Source of the DNA: Streptomyces sp. NBC_01268
GTDB taxonomy: Bacteria; Actinomycetota; Actinomycetes; Streptomycetales; Streptomycetaceae
Assembly: GCF_036240795.1 (NCBI RefSeq)
Contig: NZ_CP108454.1
Span: 310,001 to 374,000, forward strand
Length of the DNA stretch: 64,000 nucleotides
Reading direction: 5' to 3'
The notes beneath the pieces were generated by a model. That model had not been told where the DNA came from, made no database searches, and was given only the letters and a program-made list of their open reading frames with translations. A program made the position numbers and the translations under genes. Shown piece by piece: positions 8,606 through 17,917 of the stretch (positions within the stretch are counted from its first letter, which is position 1; each line of letters begins with the position of its first letter).

Positions 8606-10012
8606 GTGGAGCGTCACTTGGACCTTGTCGTCATCGGCTCGGGTTCCGGGAACTCGATCGTCGACGAGCGTTTCGCCGACTGGGAGGTCGCGTTCGTCGA
8701 GAAGGGCATCGGCCCGCTCGACAGTTACGGCGGCACCTGCCTGAACGTCGGCTGCATTCCGACGAAGATGTTCGTGCACCCCGCCGACATCGCCCGCGCC
8801 CCCGAACACGGCGCGCCCCTCGGCGTCGACCTCGCCCTGCGGGGTGTGGACTGGCCGGCCGTACGCGACCGGGTCTTCGGCCGCATCGACTCGATCGCGT
8901 CGGGCGGCGAGCGCTACCGGGAGACCGGAAGCGACAACGTCACCCTCTACCGGGGTACGGCCCGGTTCACCGGCGAGCGCCGCCTGACCGTCGCGACGGC
9001 CGACGGGCTCGTCACCCTCACCGCCGACCGGATCGTCGTCGCCACGGGCAGCCGCCCGGTCGTGCCCGACGTCCCCGGCCTCGACGAGGCGCTCGGCTTC
9101 CACACCAGCGACACCGTCATGCGCCTGGAGCGGCTGCCTCGCCGCATGACCGTCCTGGGCTCCGGGTTCGTCGCCACCGAACTCGCCCACGTCTTCTCCT
9201 CGTTGGGTGTCGACGTCACGCTGATCGCCCGTGGCGACCTGCTGCTGCGACACGAGGACTCCGACGTCGCACGCCGCTTCACCGAGCTCGCCCAGGGCCG
9301 GTGGGACGTACGCCTCAACCGCAAGCTGCTGCGCGCCGAGCGCGCAGCGGACGGAACGGTGCACCTCGAACTGGAGGGTCCCGAGGGCTCGGAGAGCGTG
9401 GAGACCGACGAGCTGCTCGTGGCGGTCGGCCGGCGGCCCAACTCCGATCTCGTGGACGCCGGGGCGGGCGGCCTCGCCCTCCACGCCGACGGGCGGATCG
9501 TCGTGGACGAGCGCCAGGCCACGTCGGTGCCGGGCGTGTGGGCGCTCGGCGACGTGTCCTCGCGCTGGCAGCTCAAGCACGTCGCCAACCACGAGGCCCG
9601 GACCGTCCAGCACAACCTGCTCCACCCGGACGCCCCACGCGCCTCCGACCACCGCTACGTCCCGCACGCCGTGTTCTCCGAGCCGAGGATCGCCTCGGTG
9701 GGCCTGACCGAGCGGGAGGCGCAGGCGACCGGCCGGGCGTACGTGACGGCGACGCGGGAGTACGGCGGCACCGCCTACGGCTGGGCCATGGAGGACACCA
9801 CCAGCTTCACCAAGATCCTCGCCGACCCGGCCACCGGCGAACTCCTGGGCGCTCACATCATCGGCCCCGAGGCCCCGACCCTGATCCAGCCGCTCGTCCA
9901 GGCGATGTCCTTCGGCCTGGACGCCCGCGCGATGGCCACCGGCCAGTACTGGATCCACCCCGCGATGCCCGAGGTCGTCGAGAACACCCTGCTCGACCTT
10001 CCCCTCGACTGA
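8606..10012 (+). CDS. mtr: Mycothione reductase
   Basis: 468 residues from a GTG at 8606, preceded by AAGGAG with 6-nt spacing; the ATG at 8601 is out of frame. The protein is a class I disulfide reductase: FAD-binding LDLVVIGSGSGNSIVDERFA, redox-active pair in GGTCLNVGCIPTKM, NADPH-binding MTVLGSGFVATELAHVFSS, second FAD motif VPGVWALGDVSSRWQLKHVA, and C-terminal catalytic His-Glu in HPAMPEVVENTLLDL. GSGSGNSI rather than GGGPGG and the length favour mycothione reductase over glutathione or dihydrolipoamide enzymes. It regenerates mycothiol, the actinobacterial low-molecular-weight thiol, in the cytoplasm using NADPH. Confidence 0.9.
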   Translation: MERHLDLVVIGSGSGNSIVDERFADWEVAFVEKGIGPLDSYGGTCLNVGCIPTKMFVHPADIARAPEHGAPLGVDLALRGVDWPAVRDRVFGRIDSIASGGERYRETGSDNVTLYRGTARFTGERRLTVATADGLVTLTADRIVVATGSRPVVPDVPGLDEALGFHTSDTVMRLERLPRRMTVLGSGFVATELAHVFSSLGVDVTLIARGDLLLRHEDSDVARRFTELAQGRWDVRLNRKLLRAERAADGTVHLELEGPEGSESVETDELLVAVGRRPNSDLVDAGAGGLALHADGRIVVDERQATSVPGVWALGDVSSRWQLKHVANHEARTVQHNLLHPDAPRASDHRYVPHAVFSEPRIASVGLTEREAQATGRAYVTATREYGGTAYGWAMEDTTSFTKILADPATGELLGAHIIGPEAPTLIQPLVQAMSFGLDARAMATGQYWIHPAMPEVVENTLLDLPLD

Positions 10013-10071
10013 CCGGCTCTCCGGCCGAACGCCCCGGTCCGTGCGGCCTCTCCCGCCCTCGCGACCAGGGG

Positions 10072-11913
10072 TCAGTTCGGCCGGATCTCCGGGCGGTACA
10101 GGTCCAGCCACAGGGCGAGGTCCAGCGTGCGCTCCAGGCCGCGCCGTTCCGCCTGCGTGCTGACCGGGGAGTCGCGGTGGAGCAGCCGGCGCAGGCGGTC
10201 GGGGTCGACGAGTTCGAAGACCGGGTGGGCGGAGCGGGCCAGGAGGTCCTTGACCTGGTCCTGGAGGGCCGCGGCGTACTTGGGGTCCTGGGTGGAGGGG
10301 TACGGGCTCTTGACCCTGTCGTAGACGGACCTGGGCAGCAGGTCGGCGGTCGCCTCGCGCAGCAGGCTCTTCTCCCGGCCGTCGAACGACTTCAGCGCCC
10401 AAGGGGTGTTGTAGACGTACTCGACGAGCCGGTGGTCGCAGAACGGGACCCTGACCTCCAGGCCGACGGCCATGCTCGCGCGGTCCTTGCGGTCGAGGAG
10501 GACGCGGACGAAGCGGGTGAGGTGGAGGTGGGAGATGCGGCGCATCCGGTACTCGAGGTCGCTCTCGCCGTCGAGGCGGCCGATGCCGGCGGTCGCGGTG
10601 CGGTACTGGTCGGCGACGTAGCCGTCCAGGTCGAGGGTGTCCAGGAGTTCGGGGCGCAGGACCTCCGCGTCGTCGCCGAAGTGGCGTCCGAAGCGCACCA
10701 GCCAGGGGAAGGTGGTGCCACGACGCGCCTCTTCGTCGAAGAACTGCTGGTAGCCGCCGAAGACCTCGTCGGCGGACTCCCCGGACAGGGCGACCGTCGA
10801 CTGCTCCCGGATGGCCCGGAAGAGCAGGTACAGCGAGGCGTCCATGTCGCCGAACCCGGTGGGCAGGTCGCGCGCACGGACCATGCTCGCGCGGACCTCC
10901 GGGTCGGCCAGGGCCTGGGGGTCGAGCACGATGTCCTGGTGTTCCGTGTGGGCGGCGCGGGCCACGTCGTGCACGAACGGGGTGTCGGGGGTGCCACGCA
11001 GTTCGTCGGCGACGAAGTTGTCCGTCCGCCCGACGAAGTCGACGGCGAAGCTGCGGACCTTATCGCCGTGCGCGCCGAGCCGGCGGGCGGCGAGTGCGGT
11101 CATGGCGGAGGAGTCGAGGCCGCCGGAGAGAAGGGTGCAGAGGGGCACGTCGGCGACGAGCTGGCGGCGCACGATGTCGTCGAGGAGGGAACGCACCGTG
11201 GTGATCGTGGTGTCGCGGTCGTCGGTGTGCGGGCGGGTCTCCAGCTGCCAGTAGACCTGCCGGTGCACCCCTGTCCGGTCGACGGTGACGACGGTGCCGG
11301 GTTCGACTTCCACCATGCCGTCCCAGACCGCGTGTCCGGGCGTCTTGACCATGGTGAAGAGTTCGCGCAGGCCGTCCGCGGTGACGCGGGCGGTGGCCTG
11401 CGGGTGGGCGAGGATCGCCTTGGGTTCGGAGCCGAACAGGACTCCGTCGGGCGTCGGGTAGTAGGAGAGGGGCTTGACGCCCATGCGGTCCCGGATCATC
11501 AGCAGGCGGTCGTGCCGGGCGTCCCAGACGGCGAAGGCGTACATCCCGTTGAGCCGTTCCGCGATCCGTTCGCCCCATTCGAGGTAGCCGCGCAGGACCA
11601 CTTCGGTGTCGGACCGGGTCGTGAAGCGGTGCCCGCGGCCGCTCAGTTCGCTGCGGAGTTCGGTGAAGTTGTACACCTCCCCCGAGTAGACGAGGCAGAC
11701 GCTGCCGTGCGGGGTGTCGACGGTCATCGGCTGGCGGCCGCCGGGGAGGTCGATGATGGCCAGCCTGCGGTGGCCGAGGGCCGCGTGGCCCTGGATCCAC
11801 GTGTCGTGGGCGTCGGGGCCCCGGCATGCCATCGTCTCCGTCATCGCGTCCAACGCGGCGGGCTGGGTGCCCAGGTCGCGGTCGAAGGAGATCCAGCCGG
11901 TGATGCCGCACAT
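10072..11913 (-). CDS. asnB: Asparagine synthase (glutamine-hydrolysing)
   Basis: 613 residues. The ATG at 11913 has AGGAGG 6 nt upstream and puts Cys at position 2 (MCGITGWISFDRDLG), the nucleophile of the Ntn glutaminase. RGPDAHDTW and GHRRLAIIDL are further glutaminase signatures. LCTLLSGGLDSSAMTALAAR is the synthetase PP-loop, and LSGESADEVFGGYQQF is the second ATP/aspartate motif. It makes asparagine from aspartate, ATP and glutamine. It sits alone, convergent with mycothione reductase; no biosynthetic cluster is attached, so a housekeeping role is the simplest reading. Confidence 0.9.
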   Translation of the reverse strand: MCGITGWISFDRDLGTQPAALDAMTETMACRGPDAHDTWIQGHAALGHRRLAIIDLPGGRQPMTVDTPHGSVCLVYSGEVYNFTELRSELSGRGHRFTTRSDTEVVLRGYLEWGERIAERLNGMYAFAVWDARHDRLLMIRDRMGVKPLSYYPTPDGVLFGSEPKAILAHPQATARVTADGLRELFTMVKTPGHAVWDGMVEVEPGTVVTVDRTGVHRQVYWQLETRPHTDDRDTTITTVRSLLDDIVRRQLVADVPLCTLLSGGLDSSAMTALAARRLGAHGDKVRSFAVDFVGRTDNFVADELRGTPDTPFVHDVARAAHTEHQDIVLDPQALADPEVRASMVRARDLPTGFGDMDASLYLLFRAIREQSTVALSGESADEVFGGYQQFFDEEARRGTTFPWLVRFGRHFGDDAEVLRPELLDTLDLDGYVADQYRTATAGIGRLDGESDLEYRMRRISHLHLTRFVRVLLDRKDRASMAVGLEVRVPFCDHRLVEYVYNTPWALKSFDGREKSLLREATADLLPRSVYDRVKSPYPSTQDPKYAAALQDQVKDLLARSAHPVFELVDPDRLRRLLHRDSPVSTQAERRGLERTLDLALWLDLYRPEIRPN

Positions 11914-12439
11914 ACGGTGCCTCCTGCTCCGGGTGTGTCCGGGCCGCCGGCCGAGCGGTCTCGCGTACGCGCCGGCCGGCCCTCGCACAAACAAGTTGCA
12001 GTTGCCATGCATGTGGAGTGTGCGCCGCCCCTCGGGCGACGGTCAACACTCCCGCCGGAGCCCGCGATCCCCCAACCCGGCTCATTTCGGCCCCACTTGA
12101 CGTGCGCGATACCTTCGGACGCCGGTATCCACGGTTCGGCTCGCAGGGGAATGCGCCACAGGCAAAGCCTTCGCCAGTTCGGCGGCACCCATCGACCGCG
12201 CTCCGCGGGCGGCCGCGCCGCATCGGGGCGGGGGTCGCGTCGGGAAGGCGTCTCAGGCGGCCTCCACCGGCGTCCCCGCCGGTCCGGCGCGTCCGCCGGT
12301 GGTGCCCACCCGGAGCGCCCCCTGGTCAGCGGCCCCCCGGCGCCTCACCCGCACCGCCGATGACGGCCTCATGGAGCACCGCGCCCACGGGTCCACCGCG
12401 CCCCGGGCGTCCGCGTTCCCGGACGCCGGCCTCCTGCCG
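11914..12439. other. 526-bp intergenic region between asnB and the DHA2 exporter
   Basis: No convincing gene. The left part should hold the asnB promoter, since asnB is read leftward from 11913; the stretch near 11990-12025 is locally less GC-rich, with the direct TTGC repeat TTGCAGTTGC. The right part lies downstream of the exporter gene and contains a possible hairpin (CCACCGGCG at 12264-12272 pairing with CGCCGGTGG at 12294-12302). Confidence 0.5.
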
Positions 12440-14068
12440 TCAGGCGCCGCGCTCCGCACTCGGGTCCGCTGGCGTCGGGTCCTTGACGGCGACCCGGCCG
12501 CCCGGGTGGCGCAGGGCGCACACGAAGGCCAGGGCGAGGGCGACGGCCATGCCGTAGAAGACCCACTGGTTGGCCTGGGCGAAGTCCGTCTGGATGGCCG
12601 ACATGGCGTCGCGGGTGGCCTCGGCGACAGGACCGGTGCCGGTCGGCGGGGTCCCGTCGCCGTGGCCGGAGACGGAGTCGGTGATGCCGCGCGCGACCTG
12701 GTCCGCCACGGCGGGCGAGACGCCCCGCGCCCGGAGCGTGTCCGTCACGTTCTGCGTCATGGCCCGGGACAACAGGGTGCCGAAGACCGCGAGGCCGACG
12801 CTCGCCGCGTAGTTGCGGACGGTCTGGGTGATGCCGGTGACCTCGCCGTACGAGGCGCCGATGGCCCGGTTGACCGCGTCCGTCGACGCCGGGGCCAGGA
12901 TGAAGCCGATGCCCGCGCCGGCCAGGGCCGCGTAGGGCCACTGGTCGTGCATGGACAGGTTGGTGAGTTCGTGGGCCCAGAGGGCGAAGCCGACCGCGCC
13001 CAGGACCGCTCCGGCCTTCAGCGCGGGGCGCGCGCCCCGTTTGTCGAGGATCCGGCCGCCCCACTGGGAGGCGAGGGCGAAGCCGGCGAAGAAGTAGAGC
13101 AGGAAGAGCGCCGCCTGGTTCGGGGAGGCGCTGAGGGACACCTGGGCGTAGACGGAGGAGAAGAAGAACACCGGCACGAACGCGAGCATCGCGAAGAACA
13201 GCACGGCCGTGTCCGCCCGGAACGCCTTGTCCTGGAAGACCCGCAGGTCGATCAGGGGGTGGCGGACACCGCGCTCGTACCGTACGAACACGTACAGGAT
13301 CACGAGACCGCCGACGACGCACAGCCAGGTCGCCCAGTTGCCCCATCCCCAGGTCCAGGCCTGCTGGAAGCCGAGGACGCTCAGGCCCATGCCGGCGGCG
13401 ACGAGGGCCGCGCCGGGCACGTCGAGGGTGCCGGGGCGCGGGCGGTTCGTGATGTGGGCGAGGGCGGTGAGGACCAGGGCGATGACGGCGACGGGGACGT
13501 TCACCCAGAAGACGGCGCGCCAGGTCCAGGAGGCCGTGAGCCAGCCGCCGAGGAGCGGGCCGACGGCGGTCAGCGCACCGGAGATCCCGAAGAACAGGGC
13601 GAGGGCCCTGCCCCGCCGTTCGACGGGGAAGACGGCCACGACCACGGCCAGCGCGGCCGGGAACAGCAGCGCCGCGCCGAGGCCCTGGACGGCCCGGAAG
13701 GCGATGAGCCAGGGCTGGGCATAGGTACCCGAGGGGACGCAGCCGCAGAGGACCGACGCGATCACGAAGACGAGCGTGCCGATGACCACGATGCGCCGTG
13801 GCCCGTACAGGTCGGCCAGGCGGCCGCCGAGGGCGAAGAACGCGGCGAGGGCCAGCAGGTAGGCGTTGACCACCCACTGCATGCCCGAACTGGAGAGTCC
13901 CAGCTCGCGCACGATGTCGGGCGCGGCGATGGAGACGATGGTCTGGTCGATGAAGGTCATCGCCACCGCGAACATCATCGCCGCGAGTGCCACGGTCTGG
14001 TTCGGGAACCGCCCGCCCTCCTGCCGCGCGGGGCGCGGCGGCGGACCGGGTTCTGTCCGGCTGCTCAC
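12440..14068 (-). CDS. DHA2-family MFS drug/metabolite exporter
   Basis: 542 residues from a GTG at 14068 (VSSRTEPGPPPRPARQEGGR). An upstream in-frame ATG at 14212 would add an atypical Arg/Pro-rich tail. The first helix ALAAMMFAVAMTFIDQTIVS carries the D-x-T-I-V motif C-like signature of 14-TMS EmrB/QacA transporters. LGGRLADLYGPRRIVVIG is MFS motif A and the rest is strongly hydrophobic with about 14 helices. It likely exports hydrophobic compounds using the proton gradient. No regulator of its family is adjacent. Confidence 0.88.
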   Translation of the reverse strand: MSSRTEPGPPPRPARQEGGRFPNQTVALAAMMFAVAMTFIDQTIVSIAAPDIVRELGLSSSGMQWVVNAYLLALAAFFALGGRLADLYGPRRIVVIGTLVFVIASVLCGCVPSGTYAQPWLIAFRAVQGLGAALLFPAALAVVVAVFPVERRGRALALFFGISGALTAVGPLLGGWLTASWTWRAVFWVNVPVAVIALVLTALAHITNRPRPGTLDVPGAALVAAGMGLSVLGFQQAWTWGWGNWATWLCVVGGLVILYVFVRYERGVRHPLIDLRVFQDKAFRADTAVLFFAMLAFVPVFFFSSVYAQVSLSASPNQAALFLLYFFAGFALASQWGGRILDKRGARPALKAGAVLGAVGFALWAHELTNLSMHDQWPYAALAGAGIGFILAPASTDAVNRAIGASYGEVTGITQTVRNYAASVGLAVFGTLLSRAMTQNVTDTLRARGVSPAVADQVARGITDSVSGHGDGTPPTGTGPVAEATRDAMSAIQTDFAQANQWVFYGMAVALALAFVCALRHPGGRVAVKDPTPADPSAERGA

Positions 14069-14323
14069 TCTGCCCAGTGTGATCCCGGACGCGACGCCGC
14101 GCACGCCGCGGCGGAGCCGGGGGGGCGGCCCGTACGGGACGGGAGGCGAGGTCCGGGACCGCTCGGCCGCTCCCCCGGCATGATCCACGGATGGCGTTCG
14201 ACGCCCAGGCACTTGCGGGCCATCCGATCCCTCCGGTCGTGCGCCTCCTCAGCCCGGGGACGTACCGCCTCCGGGCCCGGCGCGGCGGAAGGACGACCGG
14301 GAGGGGCGGGACGCGGCGGGGCC

Positions 14324-15628
14324 TCAGCCCGCCCAGCGCCCCGAGAAGTAGGTCACAGCGAGGATCACGCAGAGCGGGACCGACAGGCAGAACCAGACCG
14401 CCGTCCGCCGGGAGGAGCGCAGTGTCCATCCGGCGAGGCCGATCCACAGGGGCCACCAGAGCAACGTGGCGCGCGGGATGGACATGTACCAGTACGAGGT
14501 GCCCAGCGCCCAGAGGCTGAGCGCGACGTAGACGGCTTCCGGCCAGCGTCGTGCCCGCGCGAGCAGGACGACGGTCGCGATCCCCACCAGCATCGCGACG
14601 AGTTCGCCCTGCCACAGGAGCGCGTACGGGGTCGGGTAGGCCTGCCCGAAGGCGGCCTCCCAGGTGGTGCTCCACGACTCCCACGGGGAGTGGAACTGCC
14701 GGTACCAGCCGCGCTCCTGGGCGTGCTTCCATGCCATCCAGTCCCCGGTCCGGCTGTACAGGTATCCGACGTAGAGCAGCGGCGGGACCGCAGGCAGCGC
14801 CGGCCAGGGGAACGCGCGCAGCGTGCCCCTGCGGCGGGCCGTGAGGGCGAATTGGACGACGAGCGCGGCGACCAGGAAGAGGCCGGTCACGCGCACGGTG
14901 GTGGCACCGGCCGCGAGGAGCGAGGCAAGCCGCCAGGCGTCGCGGCGGGCGGCGAGCCAGGCCGGGAGGGCGAAGGCGAGAAAGAGCGACTCGGTGTAGC
15001 CGACGGCGAGGAAGACCGCGCACGGCGAGGCGAGGAGGAGCAGCGCGGCGCGGCGGGGGCCGCCCGGCTCCGGCAGGTGGTGGCGGGCGATGCGGGCGAG
15101 GGCGACGACCGCGACGGCCCCCGCGGCCAGGGAGACCGCGAGCCCGGCGGCGATCCAGTCGCCGAGGAGGAGGTGTGCCGACCGCAGGGCGAGGGGGAAG
15201 CCGGGGAAGAAGGCCTCCCGGTTGTCCCACTCGCCGGGGCGGGCGGCGGGGTCGTCGGGGAAGTACCCGTCCCGGGCGATGTGCAGGTAGTGGTTCCAGT
15301 CCCATCGGCCCACGACCGCGCCGAAGGGGGCGGGCACGTGGCTCTCCGGGTCGTGGGGGAAGAGCCAGGCGGTGCAGTACGCGGTGAGGAGCAACGCGAC
15401 CCGGGTGGCGAGGTAGAGGACCAGGACGTCGCGGTCGGCGCCGTCCAGGTGGCGCAGGGCCCTGCGCACCACGAGAGGGAGACGCGGACGCGACCTCCGG
15501 GACGCGGACGGGTACGGGGGCGAGGCGGGTATGTCGGGCGCGCCCCGCACGCCGCAGCCCGCGCCCCGCCCCGTACGGGCGACCCTTGCCTCGCGGACGT
15601 CCTGAAAGTCATCGTCTGTCACTGTCAT
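14324..15628 (-). CDS. Polytopic mannosyltransferase-like membrane protein (PIG-V type)
   Basis: 434 residues from the ATG at 15628 (MTVTDDDFQDVREARVARTG); a Met four residues upstream is also possible. A long Arg/Pro-rich cytoplasmic N-terminus precedes about 10 membrane helices. GRWDWNHYLHIARDGYFPDD carries the luminal Asp-rich loop expected of GT-C enzymes. REAFFPGFPLALR, VGYTESLFLAFAL and RVTGLFLV resemble PIG-V-like mannosyltransferases of actinomycetes that use polyprenyl-phosphate mannose. The acceptor is unknown. Confidence 0.78.
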   Translation of the reverse strand: MTVTDDDFQDVREARVARTGRGAGCGVRGAPDIPASPPYPSASRRSRPRLPLVVRRALRHLDGADRDVLVLYLATRVALLLTAYCTAWLFPHDPESHVPAPFGAVVGRWDWNHYLHIARDGYFPDDPAARPGEWDNREAFFPGFPLALRSAHLLLGDWIAAGLAVSLAAGAVAVVALARIARHHLPEPGGPRRAALLLLASPCAVFLAVGYTESLFLAFALPAWLAARRDAWRLASLLAAGATTVRVTGLFLVAALVVQFALTARRRGTLRAFPWPALPAVPPLLYVGYLYSRTGDWMAWKHAQERGWYRQFHSPWESWSTTWEAAFGQAYPTPYALLWQGELVAMLVGIATVVLLARARRWPEAVYVALSLWALGTSYWYMSIPRATLLWWPLWIGLAGWTLRSSRRTAVWFCLSVPLCVILAVTYFSGRWAG

Positions 15629-15715
15629 GGTGATGTGCACTCACTTCGAAGGCGCGACGGGGCGAGGGACGACCTCGGGGCGACGGCGGTCCCTGGGGGG
15701 GTGGGCGGGCGGGTG

Positions 15716-16231
15716 CTACCCGGCGCCGCCGGGCGGGGCGGTGGTGGCGGAACCGCCCGGCGGCGTGGTGCTCCTGAACCTGCCGGACGGGGGCGCAGTC
15801 GTGGAGCTGTCCGACCCGATGGTGCTCGTCGACGTGGGCTCACCAGCGGGCGGAGAGGACGTGGCGCCGGCCGACGGGGCCTGCGTCGGCGACGAGAGAG
15901 GGGTGGACGGACCGGTGGCCGTGCCGGCAGGGGCCGGCCCGGTCACGGACGGGCTCGTCGCGGGGGCGACCGGCCGGGACGGCCCCGACAGCGCGGCGCC
16001 CAGCCCGACCCCGCCCGCGCCCACCACCAGGCAGGCCCCCGCGGCAAGCACCGCGACGCGGTGCCGGTGGACGCGTCGGCCACGGGCGCTGATCTCACCC
16101 GCCGGCGCGTACGTCGCCCGGGACCGGCCCGCTGCCGCCGCCTGCTCGAACAGCGCCTTCAGCGGATCCTGGGAGGCGTCGTGGGACGGGCCGGGGGCGG
16201 GGTCCTGCGACGGACCGGGGAAGTCATGCAT
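15716..16231 (-). CDS. Single-pass membrane protein coupled to an ECF sigma factor gene
   Basis: 171 residues, ATG at 16231. A short cytoplasmic region (DPLKALFEQAAAAGRSRATY, then RGRRVHRHRVAV) leads into one transmembrane helix (about residues 58-80) and a long Pro/Ser/Thr/Ala-rich low-complexity extracytoplasmic tail. The start overlaps the sigma factor's 3' end by 8 bp, so translation is coupled. Position and topology suggest a regulator of that sigma factor, but there is no HxxxCxxC anti-sigma zinc motif, so the role is inference only. Confidence 0.65.
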   Translation of the reverse strand: MHDFPGPSQDPAPGPSHDASQDPLKALFEQAAAAGRSRATYAPAGEISARGRRVHRHRVAVLAAGACLVVGAGGVGLGAALSGPSRPVAPATSPSVTGPAPAGTATGPSTPLSSPTQAPSAGATSSPPAGEPTSTSTIGSDSSTTAPPSGRFRSTTPPGGSATTAPPGGAG

Positions 16232-16748
16232 CGGGTGCCTCCTCGCTGGACGGGCGGGCGGTACGAGGGTCGTGCGGATCCTCGATGCGGCCGGCGAGCG
16301 CCGCCCGGCCGCGGGACAGGTGGGTCTTGACGGTGCCGGCGGACAGGCCGGTCTCGGCGGCGACCTGGTCGACGCTCAGGTCGCAGAGGTAGTGCAGGGC
16401 GAGGGTCCGCCGCTGCTGCTGCGGCAGGTCCCGCATCGCCTCGACGAGGACGAGGTGGTCGGGCCCGGGCCCCTCGACGGCCGCCGGCTGCACCGTGCCG
16501 CGCCGCCACGCCTCGCTCGTCCGTCGGCGGCGCCGCCAGCGGCTGACGGCGAGCCGCCACGCGACCGTGCGGATCCAGGCCTCAGCCTGCCCGTCCCGGT
16601 CCAGCTGCCGCCGACGGTTCCAGCCCTTGACGAAGGCCTCCTGCACGACGTCCTGCGCCTCGTGCAGATCGCCCAGCATCACGTACAACTGCCCCGTGAG
16701 CCGCGCCACCGCATGGGCGTAGAACTCTTCGAACTCCTCGACCGTCAA
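16224..16748 (-). CDS. ECF RNA polymerase sigma factor (SigE-like family)
   Basis: 174 residues from a TTG at 16748, chosen because GGGAG lies 7 nt upstream and LTVEEFEEFYAHAVARLTGQ is the usual N-terminus of region 2; longer in-frame extensions to 16865 look non-coding. Region 2: GDLHEAQDVVQEAFVKGWNR and AWIRTVAWRLAVSRWRR. Region 4: AMRDLPQQQRRTLALHYLCD and VAAETGLSAGTVKTHLSRGR, an HTH for -35 recognition. The next gene overlaps by 8 bp and encodes a membrane protein that may control it. No target promoter could be identified. Confidence 0.88.
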   Translation of the reverse strand: MTVEEFEEFYAHAVARLTGQLYVMLGDLHEAQDVVQEAFVKGWNRRRQLDRDGQAEAWIRTVAWRLAVSRWRRRRRTSEAWRRGTVQPAAVEGPGPDHLVLVEAMRDLPQQQRRTLALHYLCDLSVDQVAAETGLSAGTVKTHLSRGRAALAGRIEDPHDPRTARPSSEEAPDA

Positions 16749-16999
16749 CGAATATCTCCCGGATCTCCGACTACACCCCGCATACGCCCGCCGCGCGGTC
16801 CCCGGTTGACACGGCACCGCAACGAACAGAGTGATCGTCCTCACGCAACCGGACGGACACGACACGCGTCCTGGCCTGCTCCTCCGGCAGGGTTGTCGAC
16901 CCGCCTCCTCTGGTTGGACGGCGAGGGAAGCCGCACGTCCTGACCGCCGGGGGGCGCGCCGCCGCTCACCGACCGGGGCGCCTCTCCTTCAGCTCGCCT

Positions 17000-17680
17000 T
17001 CACCCGCGGTGCGACCGGGTCAGGCCCGCCTCGTGGGCGGCGACGGCCGCCTCCACCCGGTTGCGGGCGCCCAGTTTCGTCAGGACGGCGCTGACATGTG
17101 CTTTCACGGTGCCCTCGACGAGGTGCAGCCGGCCCGCTATCTCCGCGTTGGACAGCCCTGCGGCGAGCCCGGTCAGGACGTCGCGTTCCCGCTGCGTGAG
17201 CCGGTCCAGGGAGCGGTGGGGATGGGCCGTGCGGTGGGCGCGCATTCCGGCGATGACCCGGCCGGCGACCCGGGGTGACAGGTAGGCGCCGCCGGCGCCG
17301 ACCGCCCGTACGCCGTTGAGGAGTTCTCTGGGGTCGTCCGCCTTCAGCAGGAATCCGTCGGCGCCTTCCTCCAGTGCCCGGGTGATGTACTCGTCCTGGC
17401 CGAAGGTCGTCAGCATGATCACGCCGACGGGTGTCGGCTCGCGGCGGAGCCGGGCCACCGTCGTCAGCCCGTCGAGGCCCGGCATCTGGATGTCCAGCAG
17501 GACCACGTCCGGCCGATGCCGGCGGGTGAGCACGAGGGCCTCGCTGCCGTCGCCCGCCTCGGCGACCACGTCGACGTGCGGGTCCCGGGCCAGGATGGCC
17601 CGGATGCCGGCCCGGACCATCGCCTCGTCGTCGGCTACCAGGACGCGTACCGGCCGGCTGTGCGGCGTCGTCTCTTCCAC
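17000..17680 (-). CDS. LuxR/NarL-type response regulator
   Basis: 226 residues, GTG start at 17680. The receiver domain has the acidic pair in VLVADDEAMVR, phospho-acceptor Asp in VVLLDIQMPGLDGLT, Thr in IMLTTFGQDEY and Lys in GFLLKADDPRELL. The C-terminal HTH is LTQRERDVLTGLAAGLSNAE then IAGRLHLVEGTVKAHVSAVL. It is divergent, across 237 bp, from an ABC exporter operon followed by a histidine kinase at 19803, which lacks any other nearby partner. The two are therefore likely a two-component pair controlling the exporter. Confidence 0.9.
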   Translation of the reverse strand: MEETTPHSRPVRVLVADDEAMVRAGIRAILARDPHVDVVAEAGDGSEALVLTRRHRPDVVLLDIQMPGLDGLTTVARLRREPTPVGVIMLTTFGQDEYITRALEEGADGFLLKADDPRELLNGVRAVGAGGAYLSPRVAGRVIAGMRAHRTAHPHRSLDRLTQRERDVLTGLAAGLSNAEIAGRLHLVEGTVKAHVSAVLTKLGARNRVEAAVAAHEAGLTRSHRG

Positions 17681-17917
17681 GCGAAGAGCCTACGGCGGGC
17701 TCAGGGCCGTGCCGGGGGTGAGCCGCGGAGTTCGTCCCCGGGGTGGGGTGCTCCCCCTGACGAAAGGCAGGGCGCCTCTTCCCTTCGGCCCATGTGCGAC
17801 GGCCTCGTGCGCTCATAGCGTCGACGCCGTACGGGAAACACGACGGGCTGCCACGTTCCGGACGCCGCGCTTCGCGTCCCGTGCGCCGAGTCCTCCGACC
17901 TACAGCAAGGAAATCTC

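Noticed and set aside
10013..10084. Inverted repeat CCGGCCGAAC ... GTTCGGCCGG as a terminator between mtr and asnB
   Set aside because: The arms are separated by 44 nt and one overlaps the asnB stop codon region; too weak to call.
10072..11913. AsnB as part of a lasso-peptide (LasC) cluster
   Set aside because: It is a full-length asparagine synthase with Cys2 glutaminase and no lasso B proteins or precursor nearby.
12253..12459. Short leftward frame after the DHA2 exporter
   Set aside because: Overlaps the exporter's end, is Arg/Gly-rich and has no recognisable sequence or ribosome site.
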